Source: UBA2040 sp002384725
GTDB lineage: Bacteria; Bacteroidota; Bacteroidia; Flavobacteriales_D; Crocinitomicaceae
Length of the DNA stretch: 44,640 nt
Assembly (NCBI GenBank): GCA_963926475.1
Contig: CAWUXE010000015.1
Span: 1-44,640 of the forward strand
Reading direction: 5' to 3'
The notes under the pieces were generated by a model. The model made no database searches. It saw only the letters and a list, made by a program, of their open reading frames with translations, and was not told the origin of the DNA. Position numbers and translations under genes: made by a program. Positions within the stretch are counted from its first letter, which is position 1, and each line of letters opens with the position of its first letter. Positions 15,679 to 23,039 of the stretch are shown here, piece by piece.

Positions 15679-17610
15679 GTGATAGATGAACGCCCCATAA
15701 CAGACTGGTTACCAATTACCAAAAAAGAAGCCGATAAACGCGGATGGAATGACTTGGATGTCGTTCTCATTTCTGGTGATGCCTATGTGGATCATCCTGC
15801 ATTTGGTACTGCCGTGGTGGGACGTATCATCGAGTCCGAAGGATTTAAGATTGGTATCGTGGCCCAACCCAATTGGAAAGATGATCTGCGCGATTTCAAG
15901 AAGTTTGGAAAACCGAAGTATTTCTTCGGTGTCACGGCAGGTTGTATGGATTCTATGGTGAATCATTATACGGCCAATAAAAGATTGCGCTCTACGGATG
16001 CTTACACCCCAGGCGGACAAGCTGGTTTTCGTCCCGATTATGCGAGTACGACGTATTCCAAAATATTAAAAGAATTGTATCCTGATGTTCCCGTTTTATT
16101 GGGTGGAATTGAAGCTTCATTGCGACGCGTAACACACTACGATTACTGGGCAGATAAATTGTTTCCAACTATATTAGAAGATTCTAAAGCAGACATTTTG
16201 GTATACGGAATGGGAGATCAACCACTTCGTGAAATATTGAAGTTGCTGAAAAAAGGAGTGCCGTTCGAAAATTTACGGACTTTGAAACAAGTCGCTTTTT
16301 TACAAGAAGAAGGGGAAGAATTACCTAGAAACAAGAATTGGGAAACGGTTGAGTTGTCTTCGCATGAGGAATGTTTACAGGATAAAATTAAGTACGCAGC
16401 CAACTTTAAGGTGGTTGAGGTTGAATCCAATAAATGGCAAGCCAATCGAATAACACAGAAAATCGGTAACCGAACTTTGGTGATCAATCCGCCCTACAAA
16501 ACAATGGACGAGAAAGAGATTGATGCTTCTTTCGATATGCCATACACAAGAGCACCACACCCGAAATACAAAAATAGAGGCGCAATACCAGCTTTCGAAA
16601 TGATTAAGTTTTCCATCAACATGCACCGTGGGTGTTTTGGTGGATGTTCGTTTTGTACTATATCCGCCCACCAAGGTAAATTTATCGCTTCTAGAAGTGA
16701 GGAATCTATTTTGAAAGAAGTGGAACAAGTAGTGGCTGATCCAACTTTCAAAGGATATATTTCAGATTTGGGCGGACCATCTGCCAACATGTACAAAATG
16801 AAAGGCAAAGTGGAAGCAATTTGCGATCGATGTACGAGTCCGAGTTGTATTCACCCTGTTATTTGCAGCAATTTGGATACTTCGCACAAACCGATGACGG
16901 AATTGTACCGAAAAGTAGATGCGCATCCGAAAGTGAAAAAGGCATTTATTGGCTCGGGTATTCGTTACGATTTATTGGTGGATGACTTCAATAAAAACAA
17001 TGCAGACGGAAATCACGATGAATACATCGAGCAAGTGGTAACACGTCACGTCAGTGGTCGATTGAAAGTCGCGCCAGAACATACTTCCGATGCAACACTT
17101 CGCGTGATGCGAAAACCATCGTTCAAATACTTCCATAAGTTCAAAGAGAAATACGAGAAGATTTCCGAAAAACACGGATTGAAACAGCAGTTGATTCCTT
17201 ATTTCATAAGCTCTCACCCAGGTTGTGAAGAACAGGATATGGCGAATCTTGCTGCAGAAACGAAGGACATGGGATTCCAATTGGAGCAAGTACAAGATTT
17301 TACGCCAACACCAATGACCGTCGCAACTGTGATTTATTATGCGGGAGTTCATCCCTATACTTTGAAGCCGATCGAGACAGTGAAGGACAAGGAAGAAAAA
17401 CTGAATCAACGTAGGTTCTTCTTTTGGTACAAGCGAGAAAATCGTGATTATATCCGGAAGTCTTTGCAAAAAGCGAATCGTCCTGAGTTGATTGAAAAAT
17501 TATTGGATGAGCCGCAAGCTCTGCATTCTAAAAAACCTGCACTTCCGAATAAGGGGAATAAACCTGTTCCGAAATGGTTGGAGGAGCGAAGAAGGAATGG
17601 GAAGAAGTAG
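15679..17610 (+). CDS. YgiQ family radical SAM protein
   Basis: Radical S-adenosylmethionine enzyme of the YgiQ family, 643 aa; the reaction catalysed by the family is not known. The [4Fe-4S] site is the CxxxCxxC in MHRGCFGGCSFCTISAHQGK near residue 318. The N-terminal part (ITDWLPITKKEADKRGWNDL, then VVLISGDAYVDHPAFG) is the family's unique domain. After the cluster comes a second cysteine-rich stretch, CDRCTSPSCIHPVICSNLD, also typical, and the C-terminal ~110 residues carry QLEQVQDFTPTPMTVATVIY and RRFFFWYKRENRDYIRKSL. The GTG at 15679 is used because the next in-frame ATG lies far inside the conserved domain. It is a single-gene unit. Confidence 0.93.
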   Translation: MIDERPITDWLPITKKEADKRGWNDLDVVLISGDAYVDHPAFGTAVVGRIIESEGFKIGIVAQPNWKDDLRDFKKFGKPKYFFGVTAGCMDSMVNHYTANKRLRSTDAYTPGGQAGFRPDYASTTYSKILKELYPDVPVLLGGIEASLRRVTHYDYWADKLFPTILEDSKADILVYGMGDQPLREILKLLKKGVPFENLRTLKQVAFLQEEGEELPRNKNWETVELSSHEECLQDKIKYAANFKVVEVESNKWQANRITQKIGNRTLVINPPYKTMDEKEIDASFDMPYTRAPHPKYKNRGAIPAFEMIKFSINMHRGCFGGCSFCTISAHQGKFIASRSEESILKEVEQVVADPTFKGYISDLGGPSANMYKMKGKVEAICDRCTSPSCIHPVICSNLDTSHKPMTELYRKVDAHPKVKKAFIGSGIRYDLLVDDFNKNNADGNHDEYIEQVVTRHVSGRLKVAPEHTSDATLRVMRKPSFKYFHKFKEKYEKISEKHGLKQQLIPYFISSHPGCEEQDMANLAAETKDMGFQLEQVQDFTPTPMTVATVIYYAGVHPYTLKPIETVKDKEEKLNQRRFFFWYKRENRDYIRKSLQKANRPELIEKLLDEPQALHSKKPALPNKGNKPVPKWLEERRRNGKK

Positions 17611-17673
17611 TTTGGATCGCCGTTTCGGCTTTTGGAACGTTCCTTTTAGCACTTTTGGCTTTTGGATCGTTCG
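17611..17673 (+). repeat. Short direct repeats after the YgiQ-type gene
   Basis: TTTGGAWCG occurs at 17611, 17631 and 17661, and the longer words GGCTTTTGGAACGTTC (17628-17643) and GGCTTTTGGATCGTTC (17658-17673) differ at one base with a 30-bp period. The first copy begins straight after the stop codon. Function unknown. Confidence 0.5.
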
Positions 17674-17682
17674 CAAGCTCAC

Positions 17683-17717
17683 TGTTGGATGTAAGATTTA
17701 ACGGATTAAATCCAACA
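17683..17717 (+). terminator. Possible terminator hairpin between convergent genes
   Basis: TGTTGGAT (17683-17690) pairs with ATCCAACA (17710-17717); an alternative inner stem GATTTAA/TTAAATC (17695-17701 with 17706-17712, loop CGGA) overlaps it. A T run follows on the plus strand about 12 bp later. It could end the YgiQ-type transcript, but the T run is displaced. Confidence 0.35.
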
Positions 17718-17739
17718 ACCAATCAACCTTTTTTGAAGA

Positions 17740-18111
17740 TCAAATTCTAAAATTTTTGAACTGAATCCAAAGAAACCCAACACTGCCAAGTACATACATC
17801 AAAATATCAATCCAATCACTTGTGTACGGGTGAATGTGACTGTTAAAAGCGGGTAAATACCATTCAAAATAGAGTGTCATTGTTAAGACAAGAAACCCAA
17901 CTAGCCAAGGCGAAACGGTGATTGAATTGTCCCTTTTGAAAAAGCGCACGAAAATCAAGGCGAAGGTGGCAACTGTTGGAATAAACAACAAATCAGTAAA
18001 ATGATATTTAAAAAAGTTAGGTGTTCCCTCGAAATAGGTTCGGCAATATCTGGTAAAGAAATATACCGACATTAACGCTAAAAACCACCAACAAAGTTTT
18101 TTGTTAACCAT
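17740..18111 (-). CDS. Small multi-pass membrane protein, VanZ-like
   Basis: A 123-aa integral membrane protein with about four hydrophobic segments: residues 6-20 (LCWWFLALMSVYFF), 39-57 (DLLFIPTVATFALIFVRFF), 68-86 (WLVGFLVLTMTLYFEWYL) and 98-117 (DWIDILMYVLGSVGFLWIQF). The acidic residues beside helices (HFTDLLFIP, YTSDWIDIL) and the overall size resemble VanZ-like proteins, but the match is weak. Its ATG at 18111-18109 lies inside the last codons of the upstream zinc-ribbon gene (8-bp overlap), so the two are probably translated together. Function unknown. Confidence 0.7.
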   Translation of the reverse strand: MVNKKLCWWFLALMSVYFFTRYCRTYFEGTPNFFKYHFTDLLFIPTVATFALIFVRFFKRDNSITVSPWLVGFLVLTMTLYFEWYLPAFNSHIHPYTSDWIDILMYVLGSVGFLWIQFKNFRI

Positions 18112-18399
18112 TAGGCGAAGCAGCTAAATAAGCAAATAGACCAGCTATTGTCATGAAAATCACCCAAATGGTGTACACAATCTTATATAGAACCCGAATC
18201 ACTAAAAACCGATTGTTTTTCCATTTATCTAAGAATGTATCAAGCGGGGGGTTGGGGGAGTATTGATTCTTCGGTTTTCGCGTTCTTCTTCTCTTGCATC
18301 TTCTATTATTTCTGGAGAAAGAGTGGTGTTACATTTAGTACAGAAATCCTGATCTGTATTCCAAGTTTTGCAAGAAGGACAGAGGCGTTCAGCGGGCAT
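18104..18399 (-). CDS. Zinc-ribbon plus single-helix membrane protein; reading frame broken by one base
   Basis: From the ATG at 18399 the frame reads MPAERLCPSCKTWNTDQDFC then TKCNTTLSPEIIEDAREEER, a zinc ribbon with two CxxC pairs (residues 7-10 and 20-23) and a charged helix. It then runs through CCCCC and CCCCCC tracts and stops at 18229 with a nonsense tail. In the -1 frame the same strand continues PLDTFLDKWKNNRFLVIRVL, a basic patch, then a transmembrane helix IVYTIWVIFMTIAGLFAYLA and stops at 18104, overlapping the next gene's ATG by 8 bp. The joined product would be 98 aa. The span of 296 bp is one short of a multiple of three, which agrees with one missing base, most likely a C in a C tract. 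An undercalled homopolymer, a recent mutation, phase variation or programmed -1 slippage are all possible. An open frame extends upstream to 18525, but only through repeat sequence. Confidence 0.75.
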
Positions 18400-18434
18400 T
18401 TTTTGGTGCTTGAGTGCTAATTTAGTTATTTTCA

Positions 18435-18506
18435 ACCGCAAAGGGGCATAGAACGTAAAGCCCTCTTCGTAAAACCTTTGCGGTCTCTGCTTCTTTGCAG
18501 TTATTT
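18435..18506. repeat. Extragenic palindromic element related to 15503-15623
   Basis: ACCGCAAAGG (18435-18444) and CCTTTGCGGT (18475-18484) form a perfect 10-bp inverted repeat, with TCTCTGCTTCTTTGCAG following. The words (AACCGC, CTTTGCGGT, CTCTGC, TTCTTTGC) match those of the 15.5-kb element. It lies at the 3' end of the glycosyltransferase gene and slightly overlaps its last codons. Confidence 0.5.
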
Positions 18507-19619
18507 TTTCATTAGGACATCCCACACCATATCCGCCGACTTATCCCAAGAAAACATCTTCGCCCGCACCAAACCTTTTTGGCTCAATTCCTTCTTTAAA
18601 TCAGAATCGCTTGCTATTAATTTCATTTTCTCTGCAATATCTTCCACTGAAAACGGATCACAATACAGTGCCGCCTCACCAGCCACTTCGGGCAAACTTG
18701 TTTTATCACCTGAAATAATCGGAACACCACATTGCATCGCTTCCACCAAAGGAATTCCAAAACCTTCGAAATAGGGAACATACACGAAAACATCGGCCGC
18801 ACCAACAATTTTGGTCAATGTGTCCAGCGGTATATATCCTTTAAAATGGATTCTATTTAATGTTTCTTTCGAAACCCATGTATCCACCTTTTCTCCTTTC
18901 CAAAGCGCCGCGCCAATGATTAACAAATCATTTTCGGTTTCAGGTGCTTCCCTGAGAAGGTGCTCATACGCCAGCATCAACCTTTTTAAATTTTTGCGAG
19001 GATGGAGCGAACCAACGAATAAGAAATAGGGTTTTTCATCCGAATACGTTTTCCGAGTAGCAAGTATTTCCGATTCTAAAAGTGGCCGAAACTTTGGATT
19101 TGTCCCATTCCAAATGGCTGTTATTTTTTCTGTAGTTATACCGTACGTTTTAGCAATATCTTGTTTGGAATACTCAGAAACAGTCAGAATATGCGCCGCT
19201 TTTTTTGCAAAACGAGGAAAAAAAGAACGTAAATATTTACGGGCTCCTTTTGGAATGTCTTCAGGGAAATGCTCAAAATTGATATCGTGAATCGTGCCAA
19301 TCTGTTTTACATTCGTTCTCAATGACAAATAGCCATCCGGAGAAAAGAACACATCAATCTTATGTTTTTTAAGTGCTTTTGGGATGACCCAATCGAACCA
19401 AATTCGGAATAAAATTGGATGACGGGCAGGAGGAGAGAGGACTACTTGTGTAACATTATCACCAAATACAAACGAGGAATCAAAAGTACGGTCAAAGAAG
19501 AAAACAAACTCATGTTCAGGGTGTTTCTCCGCCAAACGTTTGCAGATTTCGAAGGTATACCAGCCAAATCCTTCCATTTTGTCTTTCAACAAAAACCGTG
19601 TATTGATGCCAATTCGCAT
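18501..19619 (-). CDS. Glycosyltransferase family 4-type (GT-B fold)
   Basis: A 372-aa retaining glycosyltransferase of the GT4 superfamily, probably transferring a sugar from a nucleotide sugar to a surface glycan. The N-terminal Rossmann half starts MRIGINTRFLLKDKMEGFGW and continues with GTIHDINFEHFP. The C-terminal half has the donor-binding signatures PYFLFVGSLHPRKNLKRLML and IHFKGYIPLDTLTKIVGAAD, then VPYFEGFGIPLVEAMQCGVP with the EGFGIPxxE motif, and SLPEVAGEAALY. The last part contains WDKSADMVWDVL. Its ATG overlaps the stop of the MBL-fold gene by one base (TAATG), so the two are coupled. The acceptor cannot be read from the sequence. Confidence 0.88.
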   Translation of the reverse strand: MRIGINTRFLLKDKMEGFGWYTFEICKRLAEKHPEHEFVFFFDRTFDSSFVFGDNVTQVVLSPPARHPILFRIWFDWVIPKALKKHKIDVFFSPDGYLSLRTNVKQIGTIHDINFEHFPEDIPKGARKYLRSFFPRFAKKAAHILTVSEYSKQDIAKTYGITTEKITAIWNGTNPKFRPLLESEILATRKTYSDEKPYFLFVGSLHPRKNLKRLMLAYEHLLREAPETENDLLIIGAALWKGEKVDTWVSKETLNRIHFKGYIPLDTLTKIVGAADVFVYVPYFEGFGIPLVEAMQCGVPIISGDKTSLPEVAGEAALYCDPFSVEDIAEKMKLIASDSDLKKELSQKGLVRAKMFSWDKSADMVWDVLMKK

Positions 19620-20260
19620 TAAAAATCGTTGATGTAATTCGTTTTTTTCTCGTGTCCAATTGTCGTGTCATCACCATGTCCGCATAATATGACAGTATCA
19701 TCAGGTAAAGCAAACATAATATCGAAAATTGTTTTCTTGAGCAATTTCATCGATCCGCCAGGCAAATCTACACGACCAAAACTTCCTTTGAAAAGGACGT
19801 CACCGTTTACCACAACTTTTTCTTTTTCGTTATAGAAAACTACATGTCCAGGTGCATGTCCCGGTGTATGAAAAACTTTAAATTCCATTTCACCAAATTT
19901 TAGGGGTTCTCCACCTTTTAACACCACTGTTGGCGCAGGAGAAGGTTTGTACCCGCCGAATCCGTATAAATTTGCGTAATTCGGCACCGCTTGAAGTGTT
20001 GAAATATCATCCATGTGCAAATAAAAAGGCACCGGAAATCGACTCAAAACAAATTGGTTTCCCAATACATGATCAATATGTGCGTGAGTGTTTAAAACGG
20101 CATTCACCTTGAGTTTGGTTTTGGCGATATATTTAATTAGCTCATTTTCTTCATAACGATCATAGCAACCGGGGTCTACTATAACGCAATTTCCTCTGGT
20201 ATCAGAGAGAACATAGGTGTTTTCCTGAAAACCATTGAACGTAAATTTTTTAATCAACAT
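19619..20260 (-). CDS. MBL-fold metallo-hydrolase (glyoxalase II-like)
   Basis: A 213-aa metallo-beta-lactamase fold protein of the hydroxyacylglutathione hydrolase-like group. The metal-binding HxHxDH motif is in LNTHAHIDHVLGNQFV (about residues 58-63), the third-ligand region is FHTPGHAPGHVVFY (about 131-144), the bridging aspartate is in VVNGDVLFKGSFGRVDL, and the last histidine is in ILCGHGDDTTIGHEKKTN. The closing ..TIGxExxxN pattern is typical of small glyoxalase II-like hydrolases. Glutathione is uncommon in this phylum, so another thioester substrate is likely (inference). It is the first gene before the glycosyltransferase. I see no clear TAnnTTTG box upstream. Confidence 0.88.
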   Translation of the reverse strand: MLIKKFTFNGFQENTYVLSDTRGNCVIVDPGCYDRYEENELIKYIAKTKLKVNAVLNTHAHIDHVLGNQFVLSRFPVPFYLHMDDISTLQAVPNYANLYGFGGYKPSPAPTVVLKGGEPLKFGEMEFKVFHTPGHAPGHVVFYNEKEKVVVNGDVLFKGSFGRVDLPGGSMKLLKKTIFDIMFALPDDTVILCGHGDDTTIGHEKKTNYINDF

Positions 20261-20363
20261 TTCATTTTCTTCTTAGTCACTTTGTCTTTTGACAGGTACA
20301 GTAAAATTAACACGATTTTACTAAAAACTCTTCGTGGCATGAACTTTGAATTACACTAAACCT

Positions 20364-20371
20364 TATCTTTG
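20364..20371 (+). promoter_or_regulatory. -7 box (TATCTTTG) of the small lipoprotein gene
   Basis: TATCTTTG fits TAnnTTTG and lies 15 bp before the ATG at 20387. A TTTG at 20345-20348 is a possible -33 element, although a 15-bp spacer is short. Confidence 0.55.
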
Positions 20372-20386
20372 CTAAAATTTAGAAAA

Positions 20387-20923
20387 ATGAAAAGAATAAT
20401 TTTTTCACTCGTTGCACTAGCTATATTAAGTAGTTGTGCTGTAAAAATGCCCTTCACAAAAGCATTAAAAGAAGAATACAATTTGACGGATCAATCGATG
20501 AAAGATGTTCAGTTTTTCGTGTCTTCAGAAATTATATTGGAACGCTCTAGTTCGAAAGGGTCATCTGGCACAACGCAAGATGGTACTATCGTAAGTACAA
20601 GTTCAAAAGAGCAAAACCGCATTATCATTTTGCCTAGAACGAAATGTGTATTAGAAGAAACTGCAGACAATGGTGCTGTGTTGATTCGTTTCGAAACAGG
20701 TGCTGGAAAGTACATCACGTTCGCTACTCGTCCAAATATGGATGCAGGTAAATACTATTTTCAAGCAGATTGGAAACAAGGTAAAGGTGGTGAGATTGAT
20801 TACGGTGATGATGAGAAATATTTTGCTACATCTTCAAGTGGTGAAGCATACTTATTGGTCAAGGTTAAGAAATCGAATAGAACCAAACGAAAAGACAGAG
20901 TCGTTAAAGGAATGAAAGTTTAA
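20387..20923 (+). CDS. Unknown small lipoprotein
   Basis: A 178-aa predicted lipoprotein starting MKRIIFSLVALAILSSC with lipobox ILSSC (C17). The frame is open six codons further upstream, but the ATG at 20387 gives the signal peptide directly. The body contains a serine-rich loop (SSSKGSSGTTQDGTIVSTSS) and a beta-rich part, VLIRFETGAGKYITFATRP, YYFQADWKQGKG and GEAYLLVKVKK, and it ends in a very basic tail. I do not recognise a named family. It has its own promoter box and a strong terminator, so it is a single-gene unit between the MBL-fold gene and ppk1. Confidence 0.8.
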   Translation: MKRIIFSLVALAILSSCAVKMPFTKALKEEYNLTDQSMKDVQFFVSSEIILERSSSKGSSGTTQDGTIVSTSSKEQNRIIILPRTKCVLEETADNGAVLIRFETGAGKYITFATRPNMDAGKYYFQADWKQGKGGEIDYGDDEKYFATSSSGEAYLLVKVKKSNRTKRKDRVVKGMKV

Positions 20924-20930
20924 TCAACGA

Positions 20931-20959
20931 AAGCCATCCAAAAATAGGATGGCTTTTTT
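20931..20959 (+). terminator. Rho-independent terminator of the small lipoprotein gene
   Basis: AAGCCATCC (20931-20939) and GGATGGCTT (20947-20955) form a perfect 9-bp stem with a 7-nt loop, followed by TTTTTTG. It begins 7 bp after the stop codon. Confidence 0.88.
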
Positions 20960-20990
20960 GTTTGTAGTAATTTTATAGGAAGAGATTATT

Positions 20991-23039
20991 ATGGCATTAT
21001 TACACAATCGCGAATTAAGCTGGCTTTCTTTCAATGAAAGAGTGCTACAGGAATCAATGGACAAGAAGGTTCCGTTGGTGGAGCGCATACGTTTTTTGGG
21101 AATTTATTCCAATAATTTGGATGAGTTTTATCGTGTGCGAGTAGCCAATTTGCGTAGAATGCAATTGGTCGGCAACTCTAAAATAGATGGCTTCGACGGG
21201 AGGCCAGAAGAGCTCCTTGAAAAGATAATGTCGGTTGTTATTGCACAACAAAAAAGCTTCGAATGGGCATATCGAAAAATCTTGAATGACTTTAGCCATT
21301 GCAATGTTTTTCACATTACCGAGAAGGATTTGACCCTCGAACAGAAAGAGGTACTACAATCTTTTTATGAAGAGAAATTAAGACACGCCATTGTGCCCAT
21401 TATTCTTGACGAAAACACACCATTTCCACGATTATTGGATTATCGAATTTACCTCGCCGTGAAAATGACCTATACGGAGGATGAAAAAGTGCGCTATGCA
21501 TTGATTCAAATTCCCACTGAGTTTTCTCGTTTCTATCAAATTAAAGAAGGGGAATATACCAAGATTTTAATGTTGGATGACATCATCCGTCTCAATCTCC
21601 GGTCGATATATAGCATTTTTAAATTCAAGAAAATTTCTGCATTCACATTTAAGTTTACCAGGGATGCTGAATTGGATATAGACGACGACATTTCAGTTTC
21701 ATTTTTCGAAAAAATCGAGAAAAGTGTCAAATTGAGAAAAAAGGGAGACCCTGTTCGTTTTGTTTACGATCAAAAAATGCCCGAAGACTTACTGGATTAC
21801 CTTTTAAAAGGATTAAAATTAAAAAAAGGGGTCAATACGGTGGCTGGCGGAAAGTATCATAATTTTAAAGACTTCCGATCTTTCCCAGATTTTGGAAATC
21901 CAGAGTTTGTATACCCCGAAATGCCTCCTTTGAAACACAGAAGATTGGATCAAAGCCGAAGTGTTTTCAAAGCTGTTTTGGACAAAGATATTTTGCTTCA
22001 TTTTCCCTATCAGCGATTTACGTATGTGGTTGATTTACTTCGTGAAGCCGCAATTGACCCAAAGGTGAAATCGATTAAACTGAACGTGTATCGCGTTGCG
22101 CAAGATTCGCAAATATTAAAAGCTTTGCGTTCGGCCATCAGCAATGGGAAAGAAGTAACCGTAATTTTCGAACTACAAGCACGGTTTGATGAGGTGAATA
22201 ATTTATTCTGGTCAGAAAGATTAAAAGAAGATGGAGCACATGTGCTTTTTGGTGATCCGAAGCGAAAAATTCACTCGAAACTCTTACAAATTAAACGATT
22301 TAAGGAGGACGAAGAACAGGTTGTCAGTTATATCGGAACAGGTAATTTTCATGAAGAAACGGCGAAAGTATATGGCGACCTTGCGCTTCTAACGGCAGAT
22401 AAAAAAATAGCGCTCGAAGTAGAAAAGGTTTTCGATTTCATTGAAAATGACAAGATCCCCTGCGACTTTCAACATTTGATCGTCTCTCCATTTAATACTC
22501 GATCGAGAATAATGGAATTGATCGACAATGAAATCAAAATTGCTGAAGCTGGTAAGAAGGCATTTATTCGAATAAAAATCAATAATCTGGTCGATGAAGA
22601 ATTGATCATGAAATTATATGAAGCGAGTAATTCAGGGGTGAAGATTAGAATGATGGTCCGTGGGATTAGCTGCATTGTGCCAAAAGTAAAAGGAGTAAGT
22701 GAGAAAATTCAAGTCGTAAGTATTGTTGATCGCTACTTAGAACACGCACGGTTCATGATTTTCGGCAATCATAAGAATCCATTGTATTTTCTTTCTAGCG
22801 CCGATTGGATGGAAAGAAATTTAGACAACCGGATAGAAGTTACTTGTCCCGTTTATGATGAAGACCTGAAAAAAGAGCTGGATTTGATTTTCAAATATCA
22901 ATGGAAAGGAAATGTGAAGTCGAGGTTTTTAAATAAAAACATGAAAAACCGTTACCGTAGATCCGGAACGGAACCTCAATTCAGAGCTCAATTTGAGTTA
23001 TATCAGTATTATAAGGATAATTTAGAAAGTGAACTTTAG
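20991..23039 (+). CDS. ppk1: Polyphosphate kinase 1
   Basis: Makes inorganic polyphosphate from ATP reversibly; a 682-aa enzyme, the usual size. It opens with the PPK N-terminal domain, LLHNRELSWLSFNERVLQE and FLGIYSNNLDEFYRVRVANL. The catalytic half has FPYQRFTYVVDLLREA, the phosphohistidine region RKIHSKLLQIKR with H428, YIGTGNFHEETAKVYGDLAL, and IVDRYLEHARFMIFGN with H585, followed by SSADWMERNLDNRIEV. A purine-rich stretch (GGAAGAG) precedes the ATG by about 7 bp. The stop codon shares bases with the stop of the convergent envC-like gene (TTAG at 23036-23039), leaving no space for an intergenic terminator. There is no adjacent exopolyphosphatase gene. Confidence 0.96.
   Translation: MALLHNRELSWLSFNERVLQESMDKKVPLVERIRFLGIYSNNLDEFYRVRVANLRRMQLVGNSKIDGFDGRPEELLEKIMSVVIAQQKSFEWAYRKILNDFSHCNVFHITEKDLTLEQKEVLQSFYEEKLRHAIVPIILDENTPFPRLLDYRIYLAVKMTYTEDEKVRYALIQIPTEFSRFYQIKEGEYTKILMLDDIIRLNLRSIYSIFKFKKISAFTFKFTRDAELDIDDDISVSFFEKIEKSVKLRKKGDPVRFVYDQKMPEDLLDYLLKGLKLKKGVNTVAGGKYHNFKDFRSFPDFGNPEFVYPEMPPLKHRRLDQSRSVFKAVLDKDILLHFPYQRFTYVVDLLREAAIDPKVKSIKLNVYRVAQDSQILKALRSAISNGKEVTVIFELQARFDEVNNLFWSERLKEDGAHVLFGDPKRKIHSKLLQIKRFKEDEEQVVSYIGTGNFHEETAKVYGDLALLTADKKIALEVEKVFDFIENDKIPCDFQHLIVSPFNTRSRIMELIDNEIKIAEAGKKAFIRIKINNLVDEELIMKLYEASNSGVKIRMMVRGISCIVPKVKGVSEKIQVVSIVDRYLEHARFMIFGNHKNPLYFLSSADWMERNLDNRIEVTCPVYDEDLKKELDLIFKYQWKGNVKSRFLNKNMKNRYRRSGTEPQFRAQFELYQYYKDNLESEL

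Noticed and set aside
15491..15682. 63-codon plus-strand frame upstream of the YgiQ-type gene
   Set aside because: Nearly all of it is the palindromic element at 15503-15623, and it overlaps the YgiQ-type start.
18400..18525. Upstream extension of the zinc-ribbon frame
   Set aside because: The added 42 codons translate the extragenic repeat and the end of the glycosyltransferase gene. The ATG at 18399 gives the compact family-like start MPAERLCPSC.
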